Assembly (NCBI GenBank): GCA_022803075.1
Contig: JAFFTF010000014.1
Coordinates: 1-46,407, forward strand
Length of the DNA: 46,407 bases
Source of the DNA: Micrococcales bacterium 31B
Lineage (GTDB): Bacteria > Actinomycetota > Actinomycetes > Actinomycetales > Dermabacteraceae
Direction of reading: 5' to 3'
Below the pieces are notes generated by a model. The model saw only the letters and a program-made list of their open reading frames with translations. It was not told where the DNA came from and made no database searches. Below, in pieces: positions 1 through 7,280 of this stretch. The position numbers were made by a program, and so were the translations under genes. Positions within the stretch are counted from its first letter, which is position 1. Each line of letters opens with the position of its first letter.

Positions 1-174
1 GGTACCGCGACCGGTGGCAGCATCGTCATGGGCGACGCGTACTTCGCGGTGGGCGCCGTGAACGATGAGAACGCTGCGGCGCTCTCGGTGTTCGGTGCTC
101 GCAGCGAGGCCGCCCTGTCTGCCCTGCCGCAGGTTGAGGCGAACGCGATTCGCGAGGCGCTGGCACAGTTCTAA
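1..174 (+). CDS. C-terminal fragment of an unrecognised protein
   Basis: An open frame runs from the first base to a TAA at 172-174 and gives the last 57 residues of a protein whose start lies outside the window. The fragment is rich in Ala and Val, ends in an amphipathic helix-like stretch (VEANAIREALAQF), and has no motif I recognise. A strong terminator hairpin directly after the stop supports this being a real gene end. Codon use (GCG, GTC, CTG) matches the neighbouring genes. No function can be given. Confidence 0.6.
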   Translation, partial: GTATGGSIVMGDAYFAVGAVNDENAAALSVFGARSEAALSALPQVEANAIREALAQF

Positions 175-188
175 CCTGTATGGCCTGA

Positions 189-240
189 GCCCCGAGCCCG
201 CGGAAGTCATGCTTCTGCGTGGCTCGGGGCATCGCGTTTT
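189..240 (+). terminator. Rho-independent terminator of the partial upstream gene
   Basis: A ten-base perfect stem (gccccgagcc at 189-198 with ggctcggggc at 221-230) is extended by an inner GAAG/CTTC pairing and is followed by TTTT at 237-240. It lies 15 bases after the TAA of the partial gene. Confidence 0.8.
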
Positions 241-296
241 GCGGCGGGCTGTCTCGGCGTCAGGCTGGTGTCAGGTGGCACCCCGAACATCGAGGT

Positions 297-1118
297 ATGA
301 ACACTTCAACACAAGCTTCACTACGCCCGACCGCCCGCGAAATGCTGAACAAGGTACCCGAGGTGACCGTCTTCTTCTGGGTCATCAAGGTGCTCTGCAC
401 CACGGTTGGCGAGACCGCGGCAGACTATCTCAACACTACGCTGAACTGGGGACTCACGGCTACATCGCTCTTCATGGGCGCCCTGCTGGCTGTCGTCTTG
501 GTGGTGCAGTTCTCGCTGCGTCGCTACCACCCTGTCGTGTACTGGCTGGCCGTGGTGCTCGTCTCGGTCGTGGGCACGCTCATCACCGACAACCTGACGG
601 ACAACTTTGGCGTGCCGCTCTGGTTGACGACGGCGGTGTTCGCCGTGGCCCTCGCCCTCAGTTTCGGAATCTGGTTCGGCGTCATGCGCACGCTTTCGAT
701 CCACTCCATTAATACCCGCGGTCGCGAGGCGTTTTACTGGCTCACCGTGCTCATCACGTTCGCCCTCGGGACCGGCGCGGGAGACCTCGTCGCTGAGAAG
801 CTGAGCGTCGGCTACGGGCCTTCCGTGCTGCTTTTCGGCGCCGTGATTGCCTGCGTCGCCGTCGCGTGGAAGTTCCTGCGACTGAACCCGGTGACCGCCT
901 TCTGGATCGTCTACGTGCTGACTCGCCCCCTGGGCGCTTCGATCGGCGACTTCACGTCGCAAGCTCACGCAGACGGCGGCCTCGGCATCGGCACCACAGG
1001 CACGAGCATCATATTCTTGGCCCTCATTGTGGTCACGGTGGTCTACCTCTCGGTAACCCGCGCCGACGCAGCCGAAACGCGCGCCGTGGGCGCAGACCGT
1101 CAGCGCGGCGTGCACTAG
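297..1118 (+). CDS. DUF347-repeat (COG4705-like) integral membrane protein
   Basis: A predicted multi-spanning membrane protein of 273 residues, of unknown function. It is built from about four copies of a repeat of roughly 60 residues. The copies share the motif xVPExTxFFWxxKVLxTTxGETxADxL, seen complete near residue 17 and decayed later as REAFYWLTVLITFALGTGAGDL and AFWIVYVLTRPLGASIGDF. This is the pattern of the DUF347 family, which is membrane-embedded and uncharacterised. I place the start at ATG 297, preceded closely by GAGGT. An internal ATG at 342 is the alternative and would begin exactly at the first repeat. The gene is monocistronic: a terminator lies upstream and a hairpin downstream. 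Confidence 0.8.
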   Translation: MNTSTQASLRPTAREMLNKVPEVTVFFWVIKVLCTTVGETAADYLNTTLNWGLTATSLFMGALLAVVLVVQFSLRRYHPVVYWLAVVLVSVVGTLITDNLTDNFGVPLWLTTAVFAVALALSFGIWFGVMRTLSIHSINTRGREAFYWLTVLITFALGTGAGDLVAEKLSVGYGPSVLLFGAVIACVAVAWKFLRLNPVTAFWIVYVLTRPLGASIGDFTSQAHADGGLGIGTTGTSIIFLALIVVTVVYLSVTRADAAETRAVGADRQRGVH

Positions 1119-1131
1119 AGGGGGCACATAT

Positions 1132-1171
1132 CGGACGCCGCGTGACCCGTTCTCGGGCCACGCGGCGTCCG
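1132..1171 (+). terminator. Hairpin without U-tract after the DUF347 gene
   Basis: A perfect 13-base stem, cggacgccgcgtg (1132-1144) with cacgcggcgtccg (1159-1171), lies 13 bases after the stop. No T-run follows on either strand, so it may stop transcription as a U-less hairpin or act as an mRNA 3' end stabiliser. Confidence 0.5.
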
Positions 1172-1203
1172 GCCTGAATATGGGGGCTATCTGGGCCTCA
1201 AGG

Positions 1204-1244
1204 AAAAAAATCAGGGCTGCAACTTCTGTAAAGTTGCAGCCCTG
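1204..1244 (-). terminator. Rho-independent terminator of tRNA-Leu
   Basis: A perfect 14-base stem (cagggctgcaactt at 1212-1225 with its complement at 1231-1244) has a five-base loop. Read on the minus strand it is followed by a run of T (plus-strand A7 at 1204-1210). It starts seven bases beyond the tRNA 3' end. Confidence 0.9.
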
Positions 1245-1250
1245 AAAAAG

Positions 1251-1333
1251 TGCGCGCGAGAGGATTTGAACCTCCACGCCCTTTCGGACACTGGCACCTG
1301 AAGCCAGCGCGTCTACCATTCCGCCACGCGCGC
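1251..1333 (-). tRNA. tRNA-Leu (anticodon CAG)
   Basis: On the minus strand a complete class II tRNA of 83 bases can be folded. The acceptor stem is GCGCGCG/CGCGCGC with discriminator A, the D arm contains TGGCGGAATGGTAGACGC, and the anticodon stem CTGGC/GCCAG encloses the loop TTCAGGT with anticodon CAG. A short variable arm and a T arm with GGTTCAAATCC follow. CCA is not encoded. It reads leucine codon CTG, the most used Leu codon here. A tRNA-Leu beside the fhaA locus is common in actinomycetes. Confidence 0.97.
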
Positions 1334-1654
1334 TCATGCAGATGAAAACTTACCATGAGAGTTCCAGCCATTGCCAATTCACGGCACCCCTACCGGTGCT
1401 TTGTGGCGAACCGCACCCCCGTGCGGTGGCGCGAGGGTGACGAGCGTCGCGCGCAAGCCAATTGGAACAAATCCTCACCAAACTTGCACCTAAATCGCTA
1501 CGACGGGTAGGAGGTTACCGCCGCCCCCCAGTTAGTATTAATGATGTGCGTATTGACGCTCGCTGCGGCATGCAATGACCCCGGTCGATAAACTGGTTGG
1601 CTCGGTGGGACGACTTCCCTGCAGTTCTCGTGCGGCGTCAGAGTGGAGGATGCA
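1334..1654. other. Intergenic region between tRNA-Leu and the fhaA operon
   Basis: About 320 bases with no convincing gene. It must hold the minus-strand tRNA promoter and the plus-strand promoter of the seven-gene fhaA-pknB operon. On the plus strand I see TTGACG at 1553-1558 and a TANNNT box TAAACT at 1589-1594, but they are 30 bases apart and do not form one promoter. TAGTAT at 1533-1538 is another -10 candidate. The segment 1475-1550 is AT-richer than its surroundings, as expected for a promoter region. Confidence 0.5.
1347..1377 (-). promoter_or_regulatory. Possible promoter of tRNA-Leu
   Basis: On the minus strand TTGGCA (1377-1372) is followed after 19 bases by TAAGTT (1352-1347), a TANNNT -10 box ending 13 bases before the tRNA 5' end. 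The spacing is slightly long. Confidence 0.4.
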
Positions 1655-2353
1655 ATGGGCTTTCTGGACAAAGTAGAAAGCGTGCTCGACAAGGGAGTGA
1701 GCCAGGCCTTTCGGGGCGGTCGTGGCCACATCAAGGAGGTCGAGATTTCTGCGGCCCTGCGCCGCGAGTGCGACAACAAGGCGCGCATCATCGACCGTGA
1801 ACGCACCGTCGTGCCCAATCTCTACACCGTGTCGCTGTCGCCCGACGACTTCAACCGCTTCTACGACTGGGCCCACACCCTCGCCGACGAGATGGTCGCG
1901 CAACTGAACAAGCATGCGATTGAGCAGGGCTACAGTTTCGTGGGGCACATCGTGGTCTCACTCACGGAAGACCACTCTCTGCGCAATGGCACCCTCTCCG
2001 TGCAGAGCGAAACGGAGCGCGGCAAGACCGCGCCGGTAAGCGGCCTGAGCGACGAACAGCGCTACCCCATCGTCGAAATCGTGGGGTCGCGGTATGCACT
2101 CACCGAAGCGAAGACCATCATCGGCCGAGGCAGCGACTGCGACATCATCGTTGAAGACACGGGTGTCTCGCGCTATCACATCGAAATTCGTGTGACGGGG
2201 GCGGGAGTGGTCGTGAGTGACCTCGGCTCGACGAACGGCACCACGGTTGACGGAGCCCGTGTCGTGGCCCCCATGAAAATACGTTCGGGCCAGACGATCC
2301 ACATCGGGCGGCTCGACATCGTCGTGACCCTGCCCGAAGCATTGGCGGGGTAG
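1655..2353 (+). CDS. fhaA: FhaA: DUF3662 and FHA domain protein
   Basis: A phosphothreonine-binding adaptor of 232 residues, first gene of the cell-wall/kinase operon. Residues 1 to about 115 match the DUF3662 (FhaA N-terminal) domain that opens with MGFLDKVESVLDKG. Residues about 150-232 are an FHA domain with the hallmark GRGSDCDIIVEDTGVSRYH and LGSTNGT. In mycobacteria FhaA is a substrate of PknB and binds the phosphorylated pseudokinase domain of the lipid II flippase MviN. The start is ATG 1655 because GGAGG sits five bases upstream and the family begins at this methionine; a GTG at 1643 is possible but would put the ribosome site inside the gene. fhaB follows after ten bases. Confidence 0.95.
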   Translation: MGFLDKVESVLDKGVSQAFRGGRGHIKEVEISAALRRECDNKARIIDRERTVVPNLYTVSLSPDDFNRFYDWAHTLADEMVAQLNKHAIEQGYSFVGHIVVSLTEDHSLRNGTLSVQSETERGKTAPVSGLSDEQRYPIVEIVGSRYALTEAKTIIGRGSDCDIIVEDTGVSRYHIEIRVTGAGVVVSDLGSTNGTTVDGARVVAPMKIRSGQTIHIGRLDIVVTLPEALAG

Positions 2354-2363
2354 CGGCACCTCT

Positions 2364-2888
2364 ATGAGTGAAATTACCGTAGCTGCCCTCCGCATCGCTT
2401 TTGTCGTGCTGCTGTGGCTTTTCGTGTTCTCGGTCGTTGCGGTGCTGCGCAGCGACCTGTTCGGCACTGGCGTCGTCGCGCGCCGCCGCACGGGCCGCGC
2501 CGCCCGGTCCGAGAGTGAACGTCGCAAGCGCGGCGCCGCAACCGACACGCCCTCACGCGGCATTCCACCCGTCAGCGAAACGCAGCACGTCATCGTGGTC
2601 ACCGAGGGCTCACTGCGTGGCACCATGCTCAAACTGCAGCACGTACCCATTCTGATCGGCCGCTCCAGCGAATGCGCTCTTGTGCTCGACGACGAATACG
2701 CGTCAAACCGCCACGCGCGCATCTTTAAGGGTGCCCCCGAGGTCTCCGAGTGGATGGTCGAAGACCTCGGCTCCACCAATGGTTCCACTCTTAACGGCCA
2801 GCCCCTCACGGCGGCAGTGCCGTTCCAGCCCGGCTCAGTCCTGCGCATTGGCCAAAGCTCGATCGAAATGCGTAAAGGGCCGCGATGA
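2364..2888 (+). CDS. fhaB: FhaB (FipA-like): membrane-anchored FHA protein
   Basis: A protein of 174 residues with one N-terminal membrane segment (about residues 7-27, ALRIAFVVLLWLFVFSVVAVL), a basic Arg-rich linker, and a C-terminal FHA domain (about 75-174). The FHA domain has GRSSECALVLDDEYASNRHARI and LGSTNGSTLNG. The mycobacterial homologue is phosphorylated by the PASTA kinases and links them to the division and elongation machinery. Its TGA overlaps the ATG of pstP in ATGA (2885-2888), indicating translational coupling. Confidence 0.93.
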   Translation: MSEITVAALRIAFVVLLWLFVFSVVAVLRSDLFGTGVVARRRTGRAARSESERRKRGAATDTPSRGIPPVSETQHVIVVTEGSLRGTMLKLQHVPILIGRSSECALVLDDEYASNRHARIFKGAPEVSEWMVEDLGSTNGSTLNGQPLTAAVPFQPGSVLRIGQSSIEMRKGPR

Positions 2889-4453
2889 CGGTTTTCTTCC
2901 GCTACGCCGCGCGCTCCGACGTGGGCCTCATGCGAGCCAACAATCAGGACTCCGGCTATGCGGGGCCCAATCTGTTGATGATCGCAGACGGCATGGGCGG
3001 TCACGCGGGCGGAGACGTTGCGTCGTCGCTCGCCGTGGCGGGTGTCGCGCAACTCGATGGCGAGGGCCTCTCGGGCGACCTGTCGCAGCATCTCGAACGC
3101 GCGATCCTGGAAGCCAACGACAACATCCTGGCGCATGCACGTAGTGAGCGCGAGCTCGCGGGAATGGGCACCACGGTCACCGCAATCTTCCGCAACGAAA
3201 ATCGCATCGCGCTCGCCCACATTGGCGATTCTCGCGGCTACCTCCTGCGCAACAATGGATTCACGCAGGTCACCACCGACCACACGTTCGTGCAGCGGCT
3301 CATTGCGGAGGGCCGCATCACGGCCGAGGAGGCCGAACGGCATCCCCAGCGCAACGTGATTCTGAAGGTGCTGGGTGACGTCGAATCCGAACCCCTGCTC
3401 GACCTCTCGACCCGCGCCACTCTGCCCGGCGACCGCTGGCTGCTCTGCAGCGACGGGCTGTCCGGCGTGGTCAGCGAAGGCACCATCGCCAAGACGCTGC
3501 AAGAACACAAGAGCGTCGACGAGTGCGCCGACGAGCTCATTCGCCTGGCCCTCAAGGGCGGCGGCCCCGACAACATTACGGTCGTCGTCGCCGAGGTGTG
3601 CAGCATCGACGACCTGCGTGCGGGCGAAAAGCAATCGACCGCCCCCGAGGTCGTAGGCGCGGCAGCCCTCGACCGCAAGGCGCCGACGCGAGCTACAGGT
3701 GCCGCTGCGCGGATGGCGGCTCTGCAACGCCGCCGCGTGACCATTGATGACGATGACGACGGCATCATCGAGGAACTTCCGCAGCGTCGTCGTTGGACCG
3801 TCGTCGTCGCCGGTTTCGGCCTGTTGATTCTCGGCGTCCTCGTGGGCGCCCTGGGCTACCGCTGGACCCAATCCCAGTTCTATGTCGGCGTTGAAAGCAG
3901 TAACGTCGCGATCTATCAGGGAGTACCCCAAAAGGTGCTGGGTCTCAGTTTCTCGCACCTCGTGTCGGTCGAAGATCTCACGACCGACGTGCTGCCCAGC
4001 TACATGCTGCAACAGTTACAGCAGAATCACTACACATCATCGAGTTACGAGGGCGCCCAGGGCATCGTCGCCAATATTCGCGGCGCCGCCGAAGCGGCCA
4101 TCGCAGAAGAAGCGAAACGGCAGGCAGACCAGGCCGAAACCGCGCGCCGCGCTGAACTCGCGCGGCAGTGCACCTCAGCCAGCGCGGCCGCCTCCGCTGC
4201 CGCGTCGAGCAATGCGTCCCTCACGGCCTCAGCCAACGCCGTCGTCGCGGCGGGCTCGCCCGCGCCCGTGATCGCTCCGATGACTCCCTCCGTCACCATG
4301 CCACCCAACTGCGCAGACGTACAGGTCAGCACCGCCCCGGCGACCCCCACGCCCTCGGCCGGCCCGGCCCCCGCGGCGTCCGAACCCGCGACCCCCAGCC
4401 CGGCCGCGACCACCAGCGACCCCGCGACCACCAGCCCGGCGGCGGTGAACTGA
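2885..4453 (+). CDS. pstP: PstP: PP2C-family Ser/Thr protein phosphatase
   Basis: A metal-dependent phosphatase of 522 residues that removes phosphates from the PASTA kinases and their substrates. Residues 1 to about 240 form the PP2C domain: RANNQDS with metal ligand Asp22, IADGMGGHAGG with Asp35, GMGTTVTA, IGDSRGY, LCSDGLSG and GGPDNITVVV. A juxtamembrane acidic patch (DDDDDG) and a basic QRRR precede one membrane helix near 303-325. The extracellular part of about 195 residues is unusually long in Ala, Ser, Thr and Pro at its end and should cross the peptidoglycan. It contains two Cys that could pair outside. The stop overlaps the start of rodA in TGATG. Confidence 0.95.
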   Translation: MTVFFRYAARSDVGLMRANNQDSGYAGPNLLMIADGMGGHAGGDVASSLAVAGVAQLDGEGLSGDLSQHLERAILEANDNILAHARSERELAGMGTTVTAIFRNENRIALAHIGDSRGYLLRNNGFTQVTTDHTFVQRLIAEGRITAEEAERHPQRNVILKVLGDVESEPLLDLSTRATLPGDRWLLCSDGLSGVVSEGTIAKTLQEHKSVDECADELIRLALKGGGPDNITVVVAEVCSIDDLRAGEKQSTAPEVVGAAALDRKAPTRATGAAARMAALQRRRVTIDDDDDGIIEELPQRRRWTVVVAGFGLLILGVLVGALGYRWTQSQFYVGVESSNVAIYQGVPQKVLGLSFSHLVSVEDLTTDVLPSYMLQQLQQNHYTSSSYEGAQGIVANIRGAAEAAIAEEAKRQADQAETARRAELARQCTSASAAASAAASSNASLTASANAVVAAGSPAPVIAPMTPSVTMPPNCADVQVSTAPATPTPSAGPAPAASEPATPSPAATTSDPATTSPAAVN

Positions 4454-5826
4454 TGGCCACCGTGATGACGTACGCGGCCCGCCCGCGGCGCGGCAGCGAA
4501 TTGCTGCTGCTGCTGTTCTCGGTGCTGCTCGTGACCCTCGCCAACACGCTCGTCGGCGTCACGCCCGACTCTCCGTTCGTTTTCGACTGGAAGTTCGGCC
4601 TCGCGGTGCTCGTCTTCGCCCTGGCACTGCACCTTGTCGTGCGCTGGAAGGCCACCTACGCCGACCCCGTGATCCTGCCGATCACCATCTTCCTCAACGG
4701 CATGGGTTACGTCGTGATTCACCGCGTGGACCTCGCGCGTCAAGCTAACATCTCGTCCGACGTCGCCACCTACGCCGAACGCCAACTGCTGTGGATCGCC
4801 GTGGGCGTCGTCATGGCAAGCCTCGTGTTGTGGTTCATGCGCGACCACCGGATCCTCCGCCGCTACACCTGGGTCGCCGCCGCGACCGGTGCGCTGCTCC
4901 TACTGCTGCCGCTCGTGCCGGGGCTGGGCCTCGAAGTGCTCGGTGCGCGCATCTGGATCGCCATCGGCCCGTTCTCGATTCAACCGAGCGAGTTTGCCAA
5001 GATCGCCCTCGCCATCTTCTTCGCCGGCTACCTCGTGATCAACCGCGATGCGCTGGCCCTCGCGGGCCCCAAGATCGGCCGCCTGCACCTGCCGCGCTGG
5101 CGCGATCTCGGCCCTATTCTCTGCGTGTGGGCGCTCTCCGTGATGGTCCTGGTCTTCGAGACCGACCTCGGTACATCGCTGCTCTTCTTCGGTCTCTTCG
5201 TCGTCATGATCTACCTCGCCACCGAGCGCACCAGCTGGATCATCATCGGCCTGACCCTGTTTGCGGCCGCCGCGGTGACGCTCGCCCCCAAGATTGCGCG
5301 CGTCAACGTGCGCGTGACGGGTTGGTTAAATGCCCTGGACGCCGACGTCTACAGTCGCGAGTCAGGCAACAGTTACCAGCTGGTTCAGGGCCTGTTTGGG
5401 CTGGCCAACGGCGGACTCACGGGCACGGGACTGTCGGCTGGGCGGCCCGACATTGTGCCGTTTGCGTGGTCGGATTTTGTTCTTTCGAGCTACGGCGAAC
5501 TGCTGGGTCTCTCGGGCATGTTCGTCCTCTTCATCGTCTATCTGGTGCTCGTACAGCGTGGCATGCGCGCGGCGATTGCGGTGCCGGACACGTTCGGCAA
5601 GTTGCTCGCGGGTGGCTTCTCGTTCGCCATCGCGTTGCAGTGCTTCGTCGTGGCGGGTGGTGTTCTGCGCGTCATCCCGCTCACCGGCCTCACCCTGCCG
5701 TTCATGGCGTCGGGTGGTTCGAGCATCATTGCGAACTGGATCATTATCGGTATTCTCCTGCGCATTTCGGACGCCGCCCGTCGCCCCGCCACCAAAGCCC
5801 AGGCCACTGAGGTGATCTCTTCGTGA
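4453..5826 (+). CDS. rodA: RodA/FtsW-family SEDS peptidoglycan glycosyltransferase
   Basis: A polytopic membrane enzyme of 457 residues that polymerises lipid II into glycan strands together with the PBP encoded next. About ten to twelve hydrophobic segments are visible. SEDS hallmarks include RIWIAIGPFSIQPSEFAKIA, ETDLGTSLLFFG and the C-terminal PLTGLTLPFMASGGSSI. The frame stays open upstream into pstP, but ATG 4453 is chosen because it overlaps the pstP stop and gives the usual family N-terminus. A poly-Leu stretch (LLLLLFSVLLVTLA) starts the first helix. The 3' end overlaps pbpA in GTGA. Confidence 0.95.
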   Translation: MATVMTYAARPRRGSELLLLLFSVLLVTLANTLVGVTPDSPFVFDWKFGLAVLVFALALHLVVRWKATYADPVILPITIFLNGMGYVVIHRVDLARQANISSDVATYAERQLLWIAVGVVMASLVLWFMRDHRILRRYTWVAAATGALLLLLPLVPGLGLEVLGARIWIAIGPFSIQPSEFAKIALAIFFAGYLVINRDALALAGPKIGRLHLPRWRDLGPILCVWALSVMVLVFETDLGTSLLFFGLFVVMIYLATERTSWIIIGLTLFAAAAVTLAPKIARVNVRVTGWLNALDADVYSRESGNSYQLVQGLFGLANGGLTGTGLSAGRPDIVPFAWSDFVLSSYGELLGLSGMFVLFIVYLVLVQRGMRAAIAVPDTFGKLLAGGFSFAIALQCFVVAGGVLRVIPLTGLTLPFMASGGSSIIANWIIIGILLRISDAARRPATKAQATEVISS

Positions 5827-7280
5827 ACCGTCCCCTGCGCCGCGTCGCCATCGTCATCAGCATCATGTTCGGCATCTTGCTGGGCGCCACCACGATCATT
5901 CAGGCGGTCCAGGCTCCTTCGCTCAACGCCGACCCCCGCAACGTGCGCACGCTGTATTCGGAGTTCGGCCGGGCCCGGGGTGCGATCATCGTGAACGGCA
6001 ATGCCGTCGCGAGCTCGGTCAGCGTCGACGATTCGTATGGGTATCAACGTGAATACGCCGATGGACCCCTCTACGCGGCGGTGACGGGCTACTACTCGGT
6101 GATCGTGGGGCGCTCGGGCCTTGAGAACTCCATGAATGAAGACCTCAACGGCAACGCCGACGCCCTGTTCTATCAGCGCATCTCGTCGCTGCTCTCAGGC
6201 AATAAGAACACGGGGGCGACGGTCGAACTAACCATTGACCCCGCCACGCAGCAGGCCGCAGCCGACGCGCTGGGCGATCAGCGCGGTGCCGTCGTGGCCC
6301 TCGACGTGACAACCGGCAAGATCCTCGCCATGTATTCGAGCCCCACCTACGATCCCAACCAACTGGCCTCGCACGACGGCACGGCGGTCACCAGCGCATG
6401 GCAAACGCTCACGAGCGACCCCGCGAATCCCCTCATTAACCGTGCCATCGGTGGCGACCTGTACCCGCCGGGCTCCGTCTTTAAACTCGTCACGGCTGCC
6501 GCCGCCCTCGAATCCGGCAAGTACACGCCCAACACCGAGATCCCCGGCCCCGCCTCCATCACGCTGCCCGGCACCTCCACCAGCCTGCCCAACGACTCCG
6601 GTGCCGCGTGCGGCGCGAACGACGAATCCACGCTCGGGGTGGCCCTCGCGCAGTCCTGCAACACCAGCTTCGCGAACCTGGGCATGGAACTCGGCGCGGA
6701 GGCGCTCGCCACTCAGGCCGAAAAATTTGGATTCGGCGCAGAATTGCAGGTGCCCATGGCCGTCACGCCCTCGACGTTCCCTCAAGACCTCAACGAGGCG
6801 CAACTGGCACAATCGTCGATCGGTCAGTTTGATGTGCGCGTGACGCCCCTGCAAATTGCCATGATTTCGCAGGCTATCGCCAACGAGGGCAACCTGATGG
6901 AGCCCACGCTGATTAACTCGGTGCGCACCTCGTCGCTCGAAGAAATCACGCGGCCCGCACCCAAATCGAGGGGGCAGGCGGTCTCGGCCACCACGGCGTC
7001 CGCGCTCACCGAAATGATGACGAATGCCGTCTCAAATGGCACAGCCACGCAAGCAGCGATTCCCGGCATTACTGTGGCAGGTAAGACAGGCACGGCGGAG
7101 TGGCAAGAGGGCAAGCGCCCGCAAGTGTGGTTTACGGGTTTTGCACCGGCGAACGACCCGAAGGTGGCGGTCGCGGTGGTAGTTGAAGAAGGCGGAAACG
7201 CCAGCGATGGCAATACGTACGGTGGCACAGTGGCAGCCCCCATCGCGGCGCAAGTAATGAAGGCGGCTCTAGGACAGTGA
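5823..7280 (+). CDS. pbpA: PbpA: class B penicillin-binding protein (transpeptidase)
   Basis: A D,D-transpeptidase of 485 residues that cross-links the glycan made by RodA. One N-terminal membrane helix (about residues 8-30) is followed by a short non-catalytic region and the penicillin-binding domain. The active-site motifs are complete: SVFK with nucleophile Ser218 and Lys221, SCN at 278-280, and KTGT beginning at Lys421. The start is GTG 5823, overlapping the rodA stop. The length and the absence of a PASTA domain fit the PbpA rather than the PbpB/FtsI type. pknA starts four bases before its end. Confidence 0.95.
   Translation: MNRPLRRVAIVISIMFGILLGATTIIQAVQAPSLNADPRNVRTLYSEFGRARGAIIVNGNAVASSVSVDDSYGYQREYADGPLYAAVTGYYSVIVGRSGLENSMNEDLNGNADALFYQRISSLLSGNKNTGATVELTIDPATQQAAADALGDQRGAVVALDVTTGKILAMYSSPTYDPNQLASHDGTAVTSAWQTLTSDPANPLINRAIGGDLYPPGSVFKLVTAAAALESGKYTPNTEIPGPASITLPGTSTSLPNDSGAACGANDESTLGVALAQSCNTSFANLGMELGAEALATQAEKFGFGAELQVPMAVTPSTFPQDLNEAQLAQSSIGQFDVRVTPLQIAMISQAIANEGNLMEPTLINSVRTSSLEEITRPAPKSRGQAVSATTASALTEMMTNAVSNGTATQAAIPGITVAGKTGTAEWQEGKRPQVWFTGFAPANDPKVAVAVVVEEGGNASDGNTYGGTVAAPIAAQVMKAALGQ

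Noticed and set aside
321-1337. A minus-strand ORF covering the DUF347 gene and the tRNA
   Set aside because: It would include the whole tRNA-Leu and its terminator; the DUF347 repeats on the other strand are convincing.
1958-4012. A 684-codon minus-strand frame opposite fhaA-pstP
   Set aside because: It contradicts three well-supported genes and has no recognisable domain.
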